In this document: positions 17,806 through 26,004 of the stretch, one piece after another
Layout of the letters: every line of letters starts with the position of its first letter
Position numbering within the stretch: position 1 is the first letter of the stretch
Assembly: GCA_019348195.1 (NCBI GenBank)
Contig: JAHWJX010000013.1
Span: 1-48,447, forward strand
Length of the DNA stretch: 48,447 bases
DNA from: Pseudomonadota bacterium
Lineage (GTDB): Bacteria; Pseudomonadota; Alphaproteobacteria; Caulobacterales; Caulobacteraceae
Direction of reading: 5' to 3'
Notes under the pieces: generated by a model
What the model was told of the DNA's origin: nothing
Database searches by the model: none
The model's input: the letters and a program-made list of their open reading frames with translations, nothing else
Position numbers and translations under genes: made by a program

Positions 17806-18434
17806 CAGTGCCCCACCGCCAGCACCAACACGCCCAGCCCGCACAGGGCGCCGCCCAGCACCCGCCGCTCCAGCCGCTCGGCCAGCTCCAGCTTCAGGCG
17901 GGCGGCTCCCGCCCAGCTCGCGCCCGTAAACACCATCATGCCCAGCAAGGTGGCTGAAGCCAGCACCCCGCTCAAGACCGCAAACCCGGTCCAACCCCAT
18001 CGCTGCCCGGCCAGCAGCACGGAGCCGAAGGTCTCGCCGGGCGACAAGGCCAGCAACCCGACAAGCCCCCCGATCGCCGCCAGGTCCGAGTTCCGCGGTC
18101 GGGGCTGCGCCGCGGAGGTCGGATCGGGCGGCCTTCGGAGGAGGTAAAGCAGGCCCAAGCCGATCAGCACCGCTCCCGCCGCCCGCCGCAGCACCGGCCC
18201 GTAATGATCGTCCAGGGCCAGTCCCGCCCCCATGAGCAGCACGGCCAAGGCCAGGGTGGTGACGATGTGGCCCCCGCCCGCCAGGGCCGTCACGGCCAGG
18301 GTCTTGCGCCCGCTCCAGCCCTGCGCCCGCCCGACCAGCACGAAGGGGAGCCAATGCGTGGGCAGGGCTGCGTGCAGCAAAGCCGCCGCGCCGCCCCCCG
18401 CCGCCACCGTCCAGAACACCGCGTCGTTCATCAT
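17805..18434 (-). CDS. NicO-like / LysE-superfamily membrane protein
   Basis: A 209-residue membrane protein with about six hydrophobic helices and conserved-looking histidines in helix 1 (HAALPTHW, His21 and His27) and helix 2 (GGGHIVTT, His56). This H-x-x-x-x-x-H pattern with a GGH turn resembles the NicO/UreH group of metal transporters, but the match is by motif only. It is the first gene of the operon with the CDF and CobW genes, which supports a role in metal movement. The Zur-like box lies 15 bases upstream of its ATG. Confidence 0.65.
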   Translation of the reverse strand: MMNDAVFWTVAAGGGAAALLHAALPTHWLPFVLVGRAQGWSGRKTLAVTALAGGGHIVTTLALAVLLMGAGLALDDHYGPVLRRAAGAVLIGLGLLYLLRRPPDPTSAAQPRPRNSDLAAIGGLVGLLALSPGETFGSVLLAGQRWGWTGFAVLSGVLASATLLGMMVFTGASWAGAARLKLELAERLERRVLGGALCGLGVLVLAVGH

Positions 18435-18448
18435 CGCGGCCGTAACAC

Positions 18449-18461
18449 GTTATAGTGTAAC
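18449..18461. promoter_or_regulatory. Zur-like operator (GTTATA-N-TGTAAC)
   Basis: GTTATAGTGTAAC is a near-perfect palindrome around a central G, differing at one position from GTTATA-N-TATAAC, the core of the proteobacterial Zur box. It sits between the metal operon (ATG at 18434, minus strand) and the methyltransferase gene (ATG at 18519, plus strand) and is the only AT-rich segment in that gap. Zur control of the metal operon is an inference. Confidence 0.5.
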
Positions 18462-18518
18462 ACGCGAGCGCCCTCGGCCGCATTGACTCCCGCGCCGCCC
18501 CCGGCGACACGGCGCTGC

Positions 18519-19244
18519 ATGAGGCTGAGCATACTGGCGGCGCTCCTGACGGCTCTGGCGGCGGCCTGCTCTCCCGGTGTGGCCCAGCAGGCGCCCTCCA
18601 CCGCTTCCGCCTTTCCGGCCCCCGACCGACCCGTGGCCGAGATCGTGAGTCCTGTCTGGCTCAACGAAGCCGATCGCGACAAGGCGCGGGAGTCCGAACA
18701 GGTGGTCCAGCTGATGGGCATAGCGCCCGGTATGGCGGTAGCCGACATCGGCGCGGGCACGGGGTACCACACGGTGCGCCTGTCCCCCGTAGTGGGCCCG
18801 CGCGGCCGAGTCTACGCCCAGGACGTCACCCCCGAATACCTGGCGGACCTCGAGCGCCGGCTGGAAGGCGCGGAGCTGGACAACATCACCACCCTTCGCG
18901 GCGCCCCCGACGATCCCCGCCTGCCGCCCCGGTCCCTGGACGCCGCCATCCTGATCCACATGTACCATGAGATCGCCCAGCCCTACGCCTTCATGCACCG
19001 GTTGGCGGGCTCCATGAAGCCGGGAGCCCGGGTGGGCGTGGTGGACCTCGACCGCGCCACCTGGCTGCACGGCACGCCGCGCGACCTGCTGCGCTGCGAG
19101 CTCGAAGCGGTCGGCTATCGCCAGATCTCCAGCCATCAGCTCACGGGCGGAGTGGGGTACCTGGCGATCTTCGAACCGCCCGCCGCCCCTATCGAGCCGT
19201 CCGCTATTCGGGCGTGCAAGGGGCAAAAGCCGCCGGGGGTCTAG
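18519..19244 (+). CDS. exported SAM-dependent methyltransferase-like lipoprotein
   Basis: A 241-residue protein from ATG 18519, chosen because a lipoprotein signal follows (LSILAALLTALAAACSPG, predicted lipidated Cys17). The rest is a class I methyltransferase fold: motif I VADIGAGTGYHT (about 75-85), VYAQDVTPEYLADLE, DAAILIHMYHEIAQPYAF and PGARVGVVDLDR. Exported methyltransferase-like proteins of this type are widespread in alphaproteobacteria; their substrate is unknown and SAM is not expected in the periplasm, so activity there is uncertain. The gene diverges from the metal operon. Confidence 0.8.
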   Translation: MRLSILAALLTALAAACSPGVAQQAPSTASAFPAPDRPVAEIVSPVWLNEADRDKARESEQVVQLMGIAPGMAVADIGAGTGYHTVRLSPVVGPRGRVYAQDVTPEYLADLERRLEGAELDNITTLRGAPDDPRLPPRSLDAAILIHMYHEIAQPYAFMHRLAGSMKPGARVGVVDLDRATWLHGTPRDLLRCELEAVGYRQISSHQLTGGVGYLAIFEPPAAPIEPSAIRACKGQKPPGV

Positions 19245-19288
19245 ACCCGGGCTCTCGGCAAGGGGGTCACCCGGTCCCACGCTCTGCG

Positions 19289-19318
19289 TTGACTTCCCAA
19301 CCTGCCCGCGTGTAGAAG
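19289..19318 (+). promoter_or_regulatory. housekeeping promoter for rplU-rpmA
   Basis: TTGACT at 19289-19294 and TAGAAG at 19313-19318 are separated by 18 bases and match the alphaproteobacterial vegetative promoter pattern. They lie 81 bases upstream of rplU. The leader between (19319-19398) contains no further gene. Confidence 0.6.
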
Positions 19319-19398
19319 CGCGCCCTTCCCGCCCCCCCGAGCCCATCGCGGCTGGCTCGCGGGCGATTTCCGTTCGACCCCTTCCAAGGCTCCTCAAA

Positions 19399-20169
19399 AT
19401 GTTCGCGGTGATCAAGACCGGCGGCAAGCAGTACCGGGTCAGCCCCGGCGACATGCTGATCGTCGAAAAGCTGGACGGCGCCCCCGGCGACGAGATCCGC
19501 TTCGACCAGGTGATGATGCTGGGCGAGGGCGAGCAGATCACCGTGGGCGCGCCCTTGATCGACGGCGGCCTGGTCCGCGCGGTCCTGGTTGAAACCCGCA
19601 AGGGTGAGAAGATCAAGGTCTTCAAGAAGAAGCGTCGTCAGGGCTACCGCCGCACCAAGGGCCATCGCCAGATCGAGTCCGTGCTGCGCGTGACCGGCCT
19701 GGAAGGCGCCGGCCAGAGCGTGAACTGGGAGGGCCAGGTCGACCTCACCACCCGCGCCGAGTTCCTGGCCCGTTCGCGGGGCCTCCCGCTGCCGACGACC
19801 GCGGCCCTCGCCGCTCCTCTGTCGGGCGAGCAGGGCTTCAGCCAGGGCATGGTCGACGGCGTTCACGCGGAAAGCGCCGCGATCGTCACGGACGCCGACC
19901 CCCGCTCCCCCGTCCACCACGTCGCTGTGGTGGAGCACGCAGGGCCGGCGAGCGAAGGGACCGAAGCCCCGGCCAAGAAGGCCCGCGCGCCTCGCAAGGC
20001 CAAGGCCGAGACCCTACCTTCCGATCAGGCCGACGCCTCGGCTTCGCAGGACGGCGCCTTGATCGAACCGCCCACCAGCGAGGTTGCGCCTGAAGCCCCG
20101 CAAACCATTGAAACCCCCGTCCCCGGCCCCGGCGCTCAAGCCGGGACCGACACGGACGAACAAGCCTAA
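19399..20169 (+). CDS. rplU: 50S ribosomal protein L21 with long C-terminal extension
   Basis: The first about 103 residues are a standard L21: [58 protein letters not shown]21 binds 23S rRNA in the large subunit. The protein continues to 256 residues. The extension begins with [20 protein letters not shown], resembling the shorter extension seen in Caulobacterales L21. It then runs through a low-complexity Ala/Lys-rich segment ([14 protein letters not shown]) and an acidic, Pro-rich end. The start follows a clear promoter, and rpmA begins 11 bases after the stop. Confidence 0.97.
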   Translation: MFAVIKTGGKQYRVSPGDMLIVEKLDGAPGDEIRFDQVMMLGEGEQITVGAPLIDGGLVRAVLVETRKGEKIKVFKKKRRQGYRRTKGHRQIESVLRVTGLEGAGQSVNWEGQVDLTTRAEFLARSRGLPLPTTAALAAPLSGEQGFSQGMVDGVHAESAAIVTDADPRSPVHHVAVVEHAGPASEGTEAPAKKARAPRKAKAETLPSDQADASASQDGALIEPPTSEVAPEAPQTIETPVPGPGAQAGTDTDEQA

Positions 20170-20180
20170 GGTTCTCCCCA

Positions 20181-20459
20181 ATGGCCCACAAGAAATCCGG
20201 CGGCTCGTCCCGCAACGGTCGCGACTCCGAGTCCAAGCGCCTCGGCGTCAAGAAGTACGGCGGCGAACAGGTCCTGGCCGGCAACATCCTGGTCCGCCAG
20301 CGCGGCACCAAATTCTATCCGGGTGAGAACGTCGGCCTCGGCCGCGACCACACCCTGTTTGCGACCGCCGAAGGCGCCGTGAAGTTCACCAAGAAGCGTG
20401 ACGCCCGCACCTACGTCTCCATCGTGCCGGCCGCCCCTTTGGCCGAAGCCGCGGAATAG
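20181..20459 (+). CDS. rpmA: 50S ribosomal protein L27
   Basis: A 92-residue L27: [60 protein letters not shown]. It lies near the peptidyl-transferase centre of the large subunit, where its N-terminus reaches the tRNAs. The start MAHKKSGG is the mature form; there is no N-terminal cleavable extension as in Firmicutes. It is co-transcribed with rplU. Confidence 0.98.
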   Translation: MAHKKSGGSSRNGRDSESKRLGVKKYGGEQVLAGNILVRQRGTKFYPGENVGLGRDHTLFATAEGAVKFTKKRDARTYVSIVPAAPLAEAAE

Positions 20460-20468
20460 AGCTACCAA

Positions 20469-20495
20469 CGCCTCCTCTGCCGAGCAGGGGAGGCG
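20469..20495 (+). terminator. hairpin after rpmA
   Basis: CGCCTCC (20469-20475) pairs with GGAGGCG (20489-20495), with CTGC/GCAG pairing inside, ten bases after the rpmA stop. No T-run follows, so it is either a weak intrinsic terminator or a 3'-end protecting hairpin. Confidence 0.45.
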
Positions 20496-20584
20496 GCCGA
20501 TGTCGGGGGCCCTGGGCGCGAGTGCGTCGCCTTTCTTCCGCCCGACCGATCCCCTCCGCACCGCGCAGCCCCTCAGGCCGTGCT

Positions 20585-21121
20585 ATGTCGGCCCTCATGG
20601 CCGCCCTCGCCCACCTGCATACCCGGCGCTTGGTCCTGCGCGCCCCGGCTGCACGGGACGCGGCTCCGCTGACCCGGCTGGCCGACGATCTCGACGTCGC
20701 GCGCATGACCACGCGCATGCCCCATCCCTACACCCTGGCCGACGCCGAAGCCTTTCTGGAGCGCGTAGGCCAGGCCGACCCCGGCCAGGAGGCGACCTGG
20801 GTCATCGCCGACGCCTCCGACGCTCCCCTGGGCGTCCTGGGCTTCTTCAGCGACGACGGGTTTGCGCCCGAGCTCGGTTATTGGCTGGGCCGCCCCTCCT
20901 GGAATCGCGGCTACGCCAGCGAGGCGGTCGCGGCGGCCTTGGACTGGATCGGCGCGGTCTGGCGGAAGCCCTGCGTGGTCGCCGGCTGTTTCACGGACAA
21001 CCCCGCCTCCGTCCGGGTCCTGGAGAAGGCGGGCTTCCTGCCCACCGGCGTCATCCGCCCGCGCGCCTCCCTGGCCCGCGGCGGCCCCCACGCGTGCCGC
21101 GAGTTTGTTCGCATCAGCTGA
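20585..21121 (+). CDS. GNAT family N-acetyltransferase (RimJ-like)
   Basis: A 178-residue protein from ATG 20585. It matches the RimJ/RimL-type acetyltransferases: LHTRRLVLRAPAARDAAPLT, ELGYWLGRPSWNRGYASEAV (motif A, acetyl-CoA binding region with the G-Y-A-x-E-A pattern) and TDNPASVRVLEKAGFLPTGV near the C-terminus. Such enzymes acetylate ribosomal-protein N-termini or small amines. The exact substrate is unknown. It stands alone between rpmA and dapF. Confidence 0.85.
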   Translation: MSALMAALAHLHTRRLVLRAPAARDAAPLTRLADDLDVARMTTRMPHPYTLADAEAFLERVGQADPGQEATWVIADASDAPLGVLGFFSDDGFAPELGYWLGRPSWNRGYASEAVAAALDWIGAVWRKPCVVAGCFTDNPASVRVLEKAGFLPTGVIRPRASLARGGPHACREFVRIS

Positions 21122-21218
21122 TCGTAACGATCCGCCGCGCCGGCCCAGCTCCGCCTGTTGGGGACGTCAGGCTTGGCCTCCACTCCCCAAGCGCGCGCCC
21201 CCCGGTTATAGGCCGCGG

Positions 21219-22046
21219 GTGTCCCGCCCTTTCCTCAAGATGAACGGCCTCGGCAACGACTTCGCCGTGGTGCAAGCGGGCGAAACTCCGTTTCGCCCGT
21301 CGCCGGAACAGGTCCGACGGTGGGCCGACCGGGCCTCCGGCATAGGCTTCGACCAGATGATCGCCGTCGAGCCTTCGCCGGGCGCCGACGCCTTTATGCG
21401 CATCTGGAACGCCGACGGAGGGGAGGTGGAGCAGTGCGGCAATGCGGCCCGATGCGTGGCCTGGCTGTTGATGCAGGCCGCCGGGCGCGACGCCGTCACC
21501 CTGGACACCACCGGCGGCCCGCTGTCCGCAGCCCGCGCGGGCCCGCAGGCGGTGACCGTGGACATGGGCGAGCCTCGCCTCGACTGGCGCGACATCCCCC
21601 TGTCGGAGCCCATGGACACGCGGGGGATCGAGCTGCAGGTCGGGCCGATCGACGACCCCGTCCTGCACACGCCCGGCTGCGTCAGCATGGGCAATCCTCA
21701 CGTCGTCTTTTTCGTTCCGGCGGTGGACGCCGCGCCCGTGCGGGAGGTCGGCCCCTTGGTGGAGCACCACCTGCTCTTCCCGGAAGGCGTCAATGTGGGG
21801 TTCGCGGAGATCCTCGCCCGGGACCGGCTGCGGCTGCGCGTGTGGGAGCGGGGGGCGGGCGAGACCCGCGCCTGCGGCACCGGAGCCTGCGCTGCGGCGG
21901 TGGCCGCTCATCGCCGAGGTCTGACAGATCGGGCGGTCACCGTGGAGCTGCCGGGCGGGCCGTTGGAGATCGAGTGGCGCGGAGGCGACGGTCATGTGCT
22001 CATGACCGGCCCCGTCGAGCTGGAGTTCGCGGGGACTCTGCCGTGA
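21219..22046 (+). CDS. dapF: diaminopimelate epimerase
   Basis: A 275-residue DapF from GTG 21219 (SRPFLKMNGLGNDF). It interconverts LL- and meso-diaminopimelate for lysine and peptidoglycan synthesis, in the cytoplasm. Both catalytic cysteines are present: Cys73 in EQCGNAARC and Cys219 in ACGTGAC. Other family segments are NADGGEVEQCGN, SMGNPHVVFFV and EGVNVGFAEI. The ftsY start follows after 52 bases on the same strand. Confidence 0.96.
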   Translation: MSRPFLKMNGLGNDFAVVQAGETPFRPSPEQVRRWADRASGIGFDQMIAVEPSPGADAFMRIWNADGGEVEQCGNAARCVAWLLMQAAGRDAVTLDTTGGPLSAARAGPQAVTVDMGEPRLDWRDIPLSEPMDTRGIELQVGPIDDPVLHTPGCVSMGNPHVVFFVPAVDAAPVREVGPLVEHHLLFPEGVNVGFAEILARDRLRLRVWERGAGETRACGTGACAAAVAAHRRGLTDRAVTVELPGGPLEIEWRGGDGHVLMTGPVELEFAGTLP

Positions 22047-22098
22047 TCCTCGCCGTCCCGGGCTGGTGGGAACGCGCCGCCCCCGCTATGTCGCGCCC

Positions 22099-23049
22099 AT
22101 GACGGATCTCGCCGGGCAGGAGAAGAAGGGCTGGCTGCAGCGGCTGGCCGACGGCATGTCGCGTTCGTCGCGACAGTTGTCCGAGCAGGTCGTGGGCGCT
22201 TTCGTGAAGCGACCCTTGGACCAGGCCGCGCTGGACGAGCTGGAGGAGATGCTGATCGAGGCGGACCTCGGGCCTGCGGCGGCCGCGCGCATCGTCAGCG
22301 CCTTCGGCCAGGGCCGCTTCGGCCGCCAGATCGGCGAGGAGGAGATCAAACAGGCGCTGGCCGAAGCGGTGCGCGCCGAGCTGCAGAACCACCAGGGCCG
22401 GTTCGACCCCTTCGAAGGGCCCGCGCCCTATGTGGTGCTGTTTGTGGGCGTGAACGGCTCGGGCAAGACCACCACCTTGGGCAAGATCGCCTCGGACCTG
22501 ACCGCGCGCGGCGCCAAGGTGATGGTGGTGGCCGCCGACACCTTCCGCGCGGCGGCTGTGGAGCAGCTCAAGGTCTGGTCGGAGCGGGCGGAAGCGGACT
22601 TCGTGTCGGGCAAGCCTCAGGCCGACGCGGCGGGTCTCGTGTTCGACGCCGTGACCCGGGCCAAGGCGGACGGCACGGACGTGGTCCTGATCGACACGGC
22701 CGGCCGCTTGCAGAACAAACAGGCGCTCATGGACGAGCTGCTGAAGGTGATTCGCGTGCTCAAGAAGGTGGATCCCACCGCGCCGCACGAGACCCTGCTC
22801 GTGCTGGACGCCACGGTGGGGCGCAACGCCCTGGCTCAGGAACAGGTGTTCGGCCGCACGGCCGGCGTCTCCGGCATCGTCATGACCAAGCTCGACGGCA
22901 CCGCGCGCGGCGGAGTGCTGGTGCCGGTGGCCAACGCTTCGGACGCGCCCATCAAGCTGATCGGGGTGGGCGAGGGCGTCTACGACCTCCAGCCTTTCGA
23001 CGCCGTCGCCTTCGCGCGCACCTTGGTGGGCCTGGACGCGGCCGCATGA
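22099..23049 (+). CDS. ftsY: signal recognition particle receptor FtsY
   Basis: A 316-residue SRP-GTPase. It has the helical N domain (residues 1 to about 110), then the G domain: G1 GVNGSGKTTT (117-126), VVAADTFRAAAVEQL, G3 DTAGR (199-203), G4 TKLDG (263-267) and the closing GVGEGVYDLQPFD. The long acidic A domain of enterobacterial FtsY is absent, as is common in alphaproteobacteria. It docks ribosome-SRP complexes at the membrane. The start at ATG 22099 gives a compact N-terminus; the frame extends 11 codons upstream without good support. The stop overlaps yciB (ATGA). Confidence 0.97.
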   Translation: MTDLAGQEKKGWLQRLADGMSRSSRQLSEQVVGAFVKRPLDQAALDELEEMLIEADLGPAAAARIVSAFGQGRFGRQIGEEEIKQALAEAVRAELQNHQGRFDPFEGPAPYVVLFVGVNGSGKTTTLGKIASDLTARGAKVMVVAADTFRAAAVEQLKVWSERAEADFVSGKPQADAAGLVFDAVTRAKADGTDVVLIDTAGRLQNKQALMDELLKVIRVLKKVDPTAPHETLLVLDATVGRNALAQEQVFGRTAGVSGIVMTKLDGTARGGVLVPVANASDAPIKLIGVGEGVYDLQPFDAVAFARTLVGLDAAA

Positions 23050-23669
23050 AGAGAAAAGGAACGCTGGTCCGGCTGGGAGTAGACTTCGGCGCGCCCGCCG
23101 CCTTTTTGGTCAGCTACTTCCTCAGCCGCCAGCTGTTTCCCGACGCGGAAGAAGGCGCCCATGTGATCACGGCCACCTGGTGGCTGGTGGGCGGGTCCGC
23201 CGCGGCGCTCCTGCTCGGTGTGGTGGCGGAGAAGCGCGTGGCCCCGATGCCGCTGATCGCAGGCGTGGCGGCGATCATCTTCGGCGGGCTCACCCTGATC
23301 CTGCACGACGAGACCTGGGTGAAGATCAAGCCCACGGTGCTGAACCTGTTCTTTGCCGGCTTTCTCCTGGGCGGCTGGCTGCTGCGAAAGCTGCCGCTCA
23401 AGGTGGTGCTGGGCGAGGTGATCCAACTGCCGGAACCGCTGTGGCGCACGCTGTCGGTCCGGTACGGCTTTTTCTTCCTGCTGATGGCGCTGCTGAACGA
23501 GGCGGTGTGGCGCACCCAGAGCACCGACACCTGGGCCCTGTTCCGTTTTCCGGGGCTGCAACTGCTGTCGCTGGCGTTCTCGGCGACCCAGTTTCCGCTG
23601 ATCCTGCGGGGGGCCAAGGCGATGGAGGCGGCGGCCGGCTCGGCGACGGACGCCGGTCCTCCTGCATGA
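23046..23669 (+). CDS. yciB: YciB / intracellular septation protein A family
   Basis: A 207-residue polytopic membrane protein of the YciB (IspA/septation protein A) family. Characteristic segments are LILHDETWVKIKPTVLNLFF and LLMALLNEAVWRTQSTDTWA, and about five to six helices are predicted. YciB proteins are implicated in cell-envelope synthesis and septation. The start overlaps the ftsY stop, so translation is probably coupled. Confidence 0.93.
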   Translation: MKRKGTLVRLGVDFGAPAAFLVSYFLSRQLFPDAEEGAHVITATWWLVGGSAAALLLGVVAEKRVAPMPLIAGVAAIIFGGLTLILHDETWVKIKPTVLNLFFAGFLLGGWLLRKLPLKVVLGEVIQLPEPLWRTLSVRYGFFFLLMALLNEAVWRTQSTDTWALFRFPGLQLLSLAFSATQFPLILRGAKAMEAAAGSATDAGPPA

Positions 23670-23750
23670 GGGTCGGTTCGCCTGCGAATTGTGCGGCGTC
23701 GATCCAAAGTTCGGGACTGTTAGGCTCCGCGCGCACCGAGGAGGGCAGGT

Positions 23751-24338
23751 ATGGCCAAGGCTGATGTCGTGAGCGAGGCCGCAAAGGCTTCCGCGGTGGA
23801 GCTGGCGCGCTCGCCCAGCCACCTCTTGCACCGAGCCCTGCAGCACGCCCTGGACATCTATGTGGATTCCGCCGGAGCGGGCGCGCCGACGCAACGGCAG
23901 TTCGCGGTGCTGGCGGCGGTGGCGGAGAACGAGGGCCTGACGCAAACGGCCTTGGTGCGGGCCACGGGGATCGACCGCTCGACCTTGGCCGAACTGGTGG
24001 CGCGGATGATCGTCAAGGGGCTGCTGGCCCGGGAACGGTCGGCCGCCGACGCCCGGGCCAACACGGTCCGGCTGACGGAGGCGGGGCGGGCCGCCCTGGC
24101 CGAGGCGGCGCCCAAGGTGGCCCAGGCCGACGACCGCATCCTGGCGCTGCTGCCGGAGCGGGACCGGGGCCGGTTCCTGTCGGTGCTGTCGGCCCTGTCG
24201 GCAGCGGCGGAGCATCTGCCCGCGCCCATCGGGCTGGACGGGGAGGCTGCGGCTGCACCGGGCAAGCCGGCGAAGAAGGGGAAGTCGGCCAAGGCCGAAG
24301 GCAAGGCCGAAAAGAAGGCCAAGAAGAAGAAGCGTTAG
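23751..24338 (+). CDS. MarR family transcriptional regulator with Lys/Ala-rich tail
   Basis: A 195-residue protein, preceded by GGAGGGCAGGT. Residues about 20-150 form a MarR winged-helix domain: PTQRQFAVLAAVAENEGLTQ, TALVRATGIDRSTLAELVAR (recognition helix) and RERSAADARANTVRLTEAGR (wing). The last 40 residues are low-complexity and Lys-rich (KPAKKGKSAKAEGKAEKKAK), probably a non-specific nucleic-acid-binding tail; this is unusual for MarR. Target and ligand are unknown. It is convergent with rpiB. Confidence 0.88.
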   Translation: MAKADVVSEAAKASAVELARSPSHLLHRALQHALDIYVDSAGAGAPTQRQFAVLAAVAENEGLTQTALVRATGIDRSTLAELVARMIVKGLLARERSAADARANTVRLTEAGRAALAEAAPKVAQADDRILALLPERDRGRFLSVLSALSAAAEHLPAPIGLDGEAAAAPGKPAKKGKSAKAEGKAEKKAKKKKR

Positions 24339-24381
24339 GCTCCGAGAACGCTTATCGCGTCGCGAAGGATGGCTGGCGACG

Positions 24382-24831
24382 CTACCTCTCCAGCGCTCCA
24401 ATCATGTCCACCCGCGTCGCATGCCGGCCGCCCTCGAACTGGGTGGTCAGGAACGCATCCACGATATCGAGCGCCAGCCCTTCGCCCACCACGCGCGCGC
24501 CGATCGACAGCATGTTGGCATTGTTGTGCTGGCGAATCATGCGGGCTGAGAACGTGTCTACGCAGACGCCGCAACGAATGCCCCTCACCTTATTCGCCGC
24601 CATCATGATGCCCTGGCCGGTGCCGCATAGGATGATCCCGAACCGGCAATCGCCGGAGGCGACCAGCCGCGCCGCCGCTTCGCCGTGCTTAGGATAGTGC
24701 GTGCTCTCCGGGGTCGTGGGTCCGATGTCGACCACCACCGAGCCATGCTCCGCGATGTGGGCGCCAATGGCTCGTCGGAGCTGAATGCCGGCGTGATCGC
24801 TGGAGAGAACGATGCGGTTGCGGGCTGTCAT
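24382..24831 (-). CDS. rpiB: ribose-5-phosphate isomerase B
   Basis: A 149-residue RpiB/LacAB-type sugar-phosphate isomerase. Family elements are SSDHAGIQLRRAI (Asp12, His13), the catalytic-cysteine loop ILCGTGQGIMMAANKVRGIR (Cys69) and RMIRQHNNANMLSIGARV (His102). It interconverts ribose-5-phosphate and ribulose-5-phosphate. Length is normal. The gene is monocistronic as far as visible, with its promoter expected in the 375-base gap upstream. Confidence 0.95.
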   Translation of the reverse strand: MTARNRIVLSSDHAGIQLRRAIGAHIAEHGSVVVDIGPTTPESTHYPKHGEAAARLVASGDCRFGIILCGTGQGIMMAANKVRGIRCGVCVDTFSARMIRQHNNANMLSIGARVVGEGLALDIVDAFLTTQFEGGRHATRVDMIGALER

Positions 24832-25206
24832 GGAGAAGCCGTCCCGTTTCCCGAGGTGATGCGGACGCCTGGCCGATCTGGATCAGGTGCTTTTTGCTTC
24901 GTCAATTTTCCTGGTTCTCGAACGACCACTCCTGCGGCGCGCCGGCCCCCGGATAAGATTTGGTCCGCCGAAATCGTCCGGCGGACTGTCCCTCCTCCTC
25001 CCTCTTCATGGATTGGCGGAAGCGCGCAACCCGATCGGTCCTGGGCAACTACGCGATCAGCGCTGCTTTTGACGCTTCTGCCGCGCCGTTCGCGGTAGGG
25101 ACTGTGTTGCCGGCCGAGCAGCGAGCGCCCGCTCTGACACAGTTGGCCGAAGAGGCCCCTGACGTTCTGGGCGCCCCTAACGGATCATCCCCGGCACGCG
25201 CTGAGC
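24832..25206. other. intergenic stretch upstream of rpiB
   Basis: About 375 bases without a supported gene. It is less GC-rich than its surroundings (for example 24885-24920). An 8-bp inverted repeat GTCCGCCG (24963-24970) / CGGCGGAC (24979-24986) could form a hairpin but has no T-run. A weak plus-strand frame from ATG 25008 to 25217 (about 69 residues) lacks a ribosome site and has mixed codon use, so I do not call it a gene. Confidence 0.5.
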
Positions 25207-25434
25207 TCAGACCTTGATGTCCAGCAGGGAGCCGGGGCGGAGGAGGCGCTCCGGCCGGGGGTCGCCGTCGCGTGGAACCCGCTGGGCGGCGGCCACGGAG
25301 CGGACCGGCTCGGCCGAGGCGCTCGGCGCCGCCCGATCCACGGCCGCCTGAAAAAAGGCGCGCTGGGCCGAGCGCGCTTCCGGACGGGCCGGGGCGGTGG
25401 CGGGCAGCTGGGGCGTGGTGCGGATGGGGAGCAA
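25207..25434 (-). CDS. small conserved-looking hypothetical protein
   Basis: A 75-residue protein from TTG 25434. It is Ala/Pro/Arg-rich and mostly disordered, with one helix-like core (RSAQRAFFQAAVDRAA) and an orderly C-terminus ending RLLRPGSLLDIKV. It lies 36 bases after the ccmG stop on the same strand and may be the last gene of the ccm transcript. I do not recognise a named family. Confidence 0.5.
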   Translation of the reverse strand: MLPIRTTPQLPATAPARPEARSAQRAFFQAAVDRAAPSASAEPVRSVAAAQRVPRDGDPRPERLLRPGSLLDIKV

Positions 25435-25470
25435 GGACCCGAGTCTGGCGGCGCGTCTGTCAACGCAAGG

Positions 25471-26004
25471 TTAAGGCAGAGAACGGGCCTGGGCCAGCAG
25501 GGTTCCGGCGTGCTCCGGGGTGAGGGGGCCCGCGTGCTTGGCGCGGACCACGCCGGCGCCGTCGACCAGATAGGTTTCGGGAACCCCGGTGATGCCGAGC
25601 TCGATGCCGGCCCGTCCGTCGCGATCCACCAGAACGGTCGCGAAGGGGTCGCCGAGGCGGTCCAGGAAGGCCGTCGTTTTCGCCGGGTCGTCCTTGTAGG
25701 CCAGCCCCACCACACGCACGCCCGACTGGCTGAGCTTGACCAGTTCGGGATGTTCGACCTCGCAAGGCGTGCACCAGGAGGCGAAAACGTTCACCAGGGT
25801 GGGACCTTCCACCGCGGAGCGGAGCGGGACCGCTTCGCCGCCCACCAGGGTGGGCAGGGTGATCCCGGGCAAGGGCCGCCCGACCAGGGCGTCCGGACTG
25901 ATGTTGGGCTGACGTCGGAGGGAGGAGATGGCGAACAGCCCCACCAGGGCCGCCAGGACGGCCAGGGGAATCAGGGTCCAGAGGCGGCTGACGGGCGGGG
26001 TCAT
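25471..26004 (-). CDS. ccmG: thiol:disulfide interchange protein CcmG (DsbE)
   Basis: A 177-residue membrane-tethered thioredoxin-like protein. An N-terminal anchor helix (about residues 9-28) is followed by the CcmG domain with active site WCTPC (Cys78, Cys81), FASWCTPCEVEHPELVKLS, then LGITGVPETYLVDGAGVV with the cis-Pro loop GVPETY. It keeps apocytochrome c heme-binding cysteines reduced on the periplasmic side. The start overlaps the ccmD stop. Confidence 0.96.
   Translation of the reverse strand: MTPPVSRLWTLIPLAVLAALVGLFAISSLRRQPNISPDALVGRPLPGITLPTLVGGEAVPLRSAVEGPTLVNVFASWCTPCEVEHPELVKLSQSGVRVVGLAYKDDPAKTTAFLDRLGDPFATVLVDRDGRAGIELGITGVPETYLVDGAGVVRAKHAGPLTPEHAGTLLAQARSLP

Noticed and set aside
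25008-25217. Plus-strand frame of about 69 codons upstream of rpiB
   Set aside because: No ribosome site, mixed third-position composition unlike neighbouring genes, and no recognisable motif.
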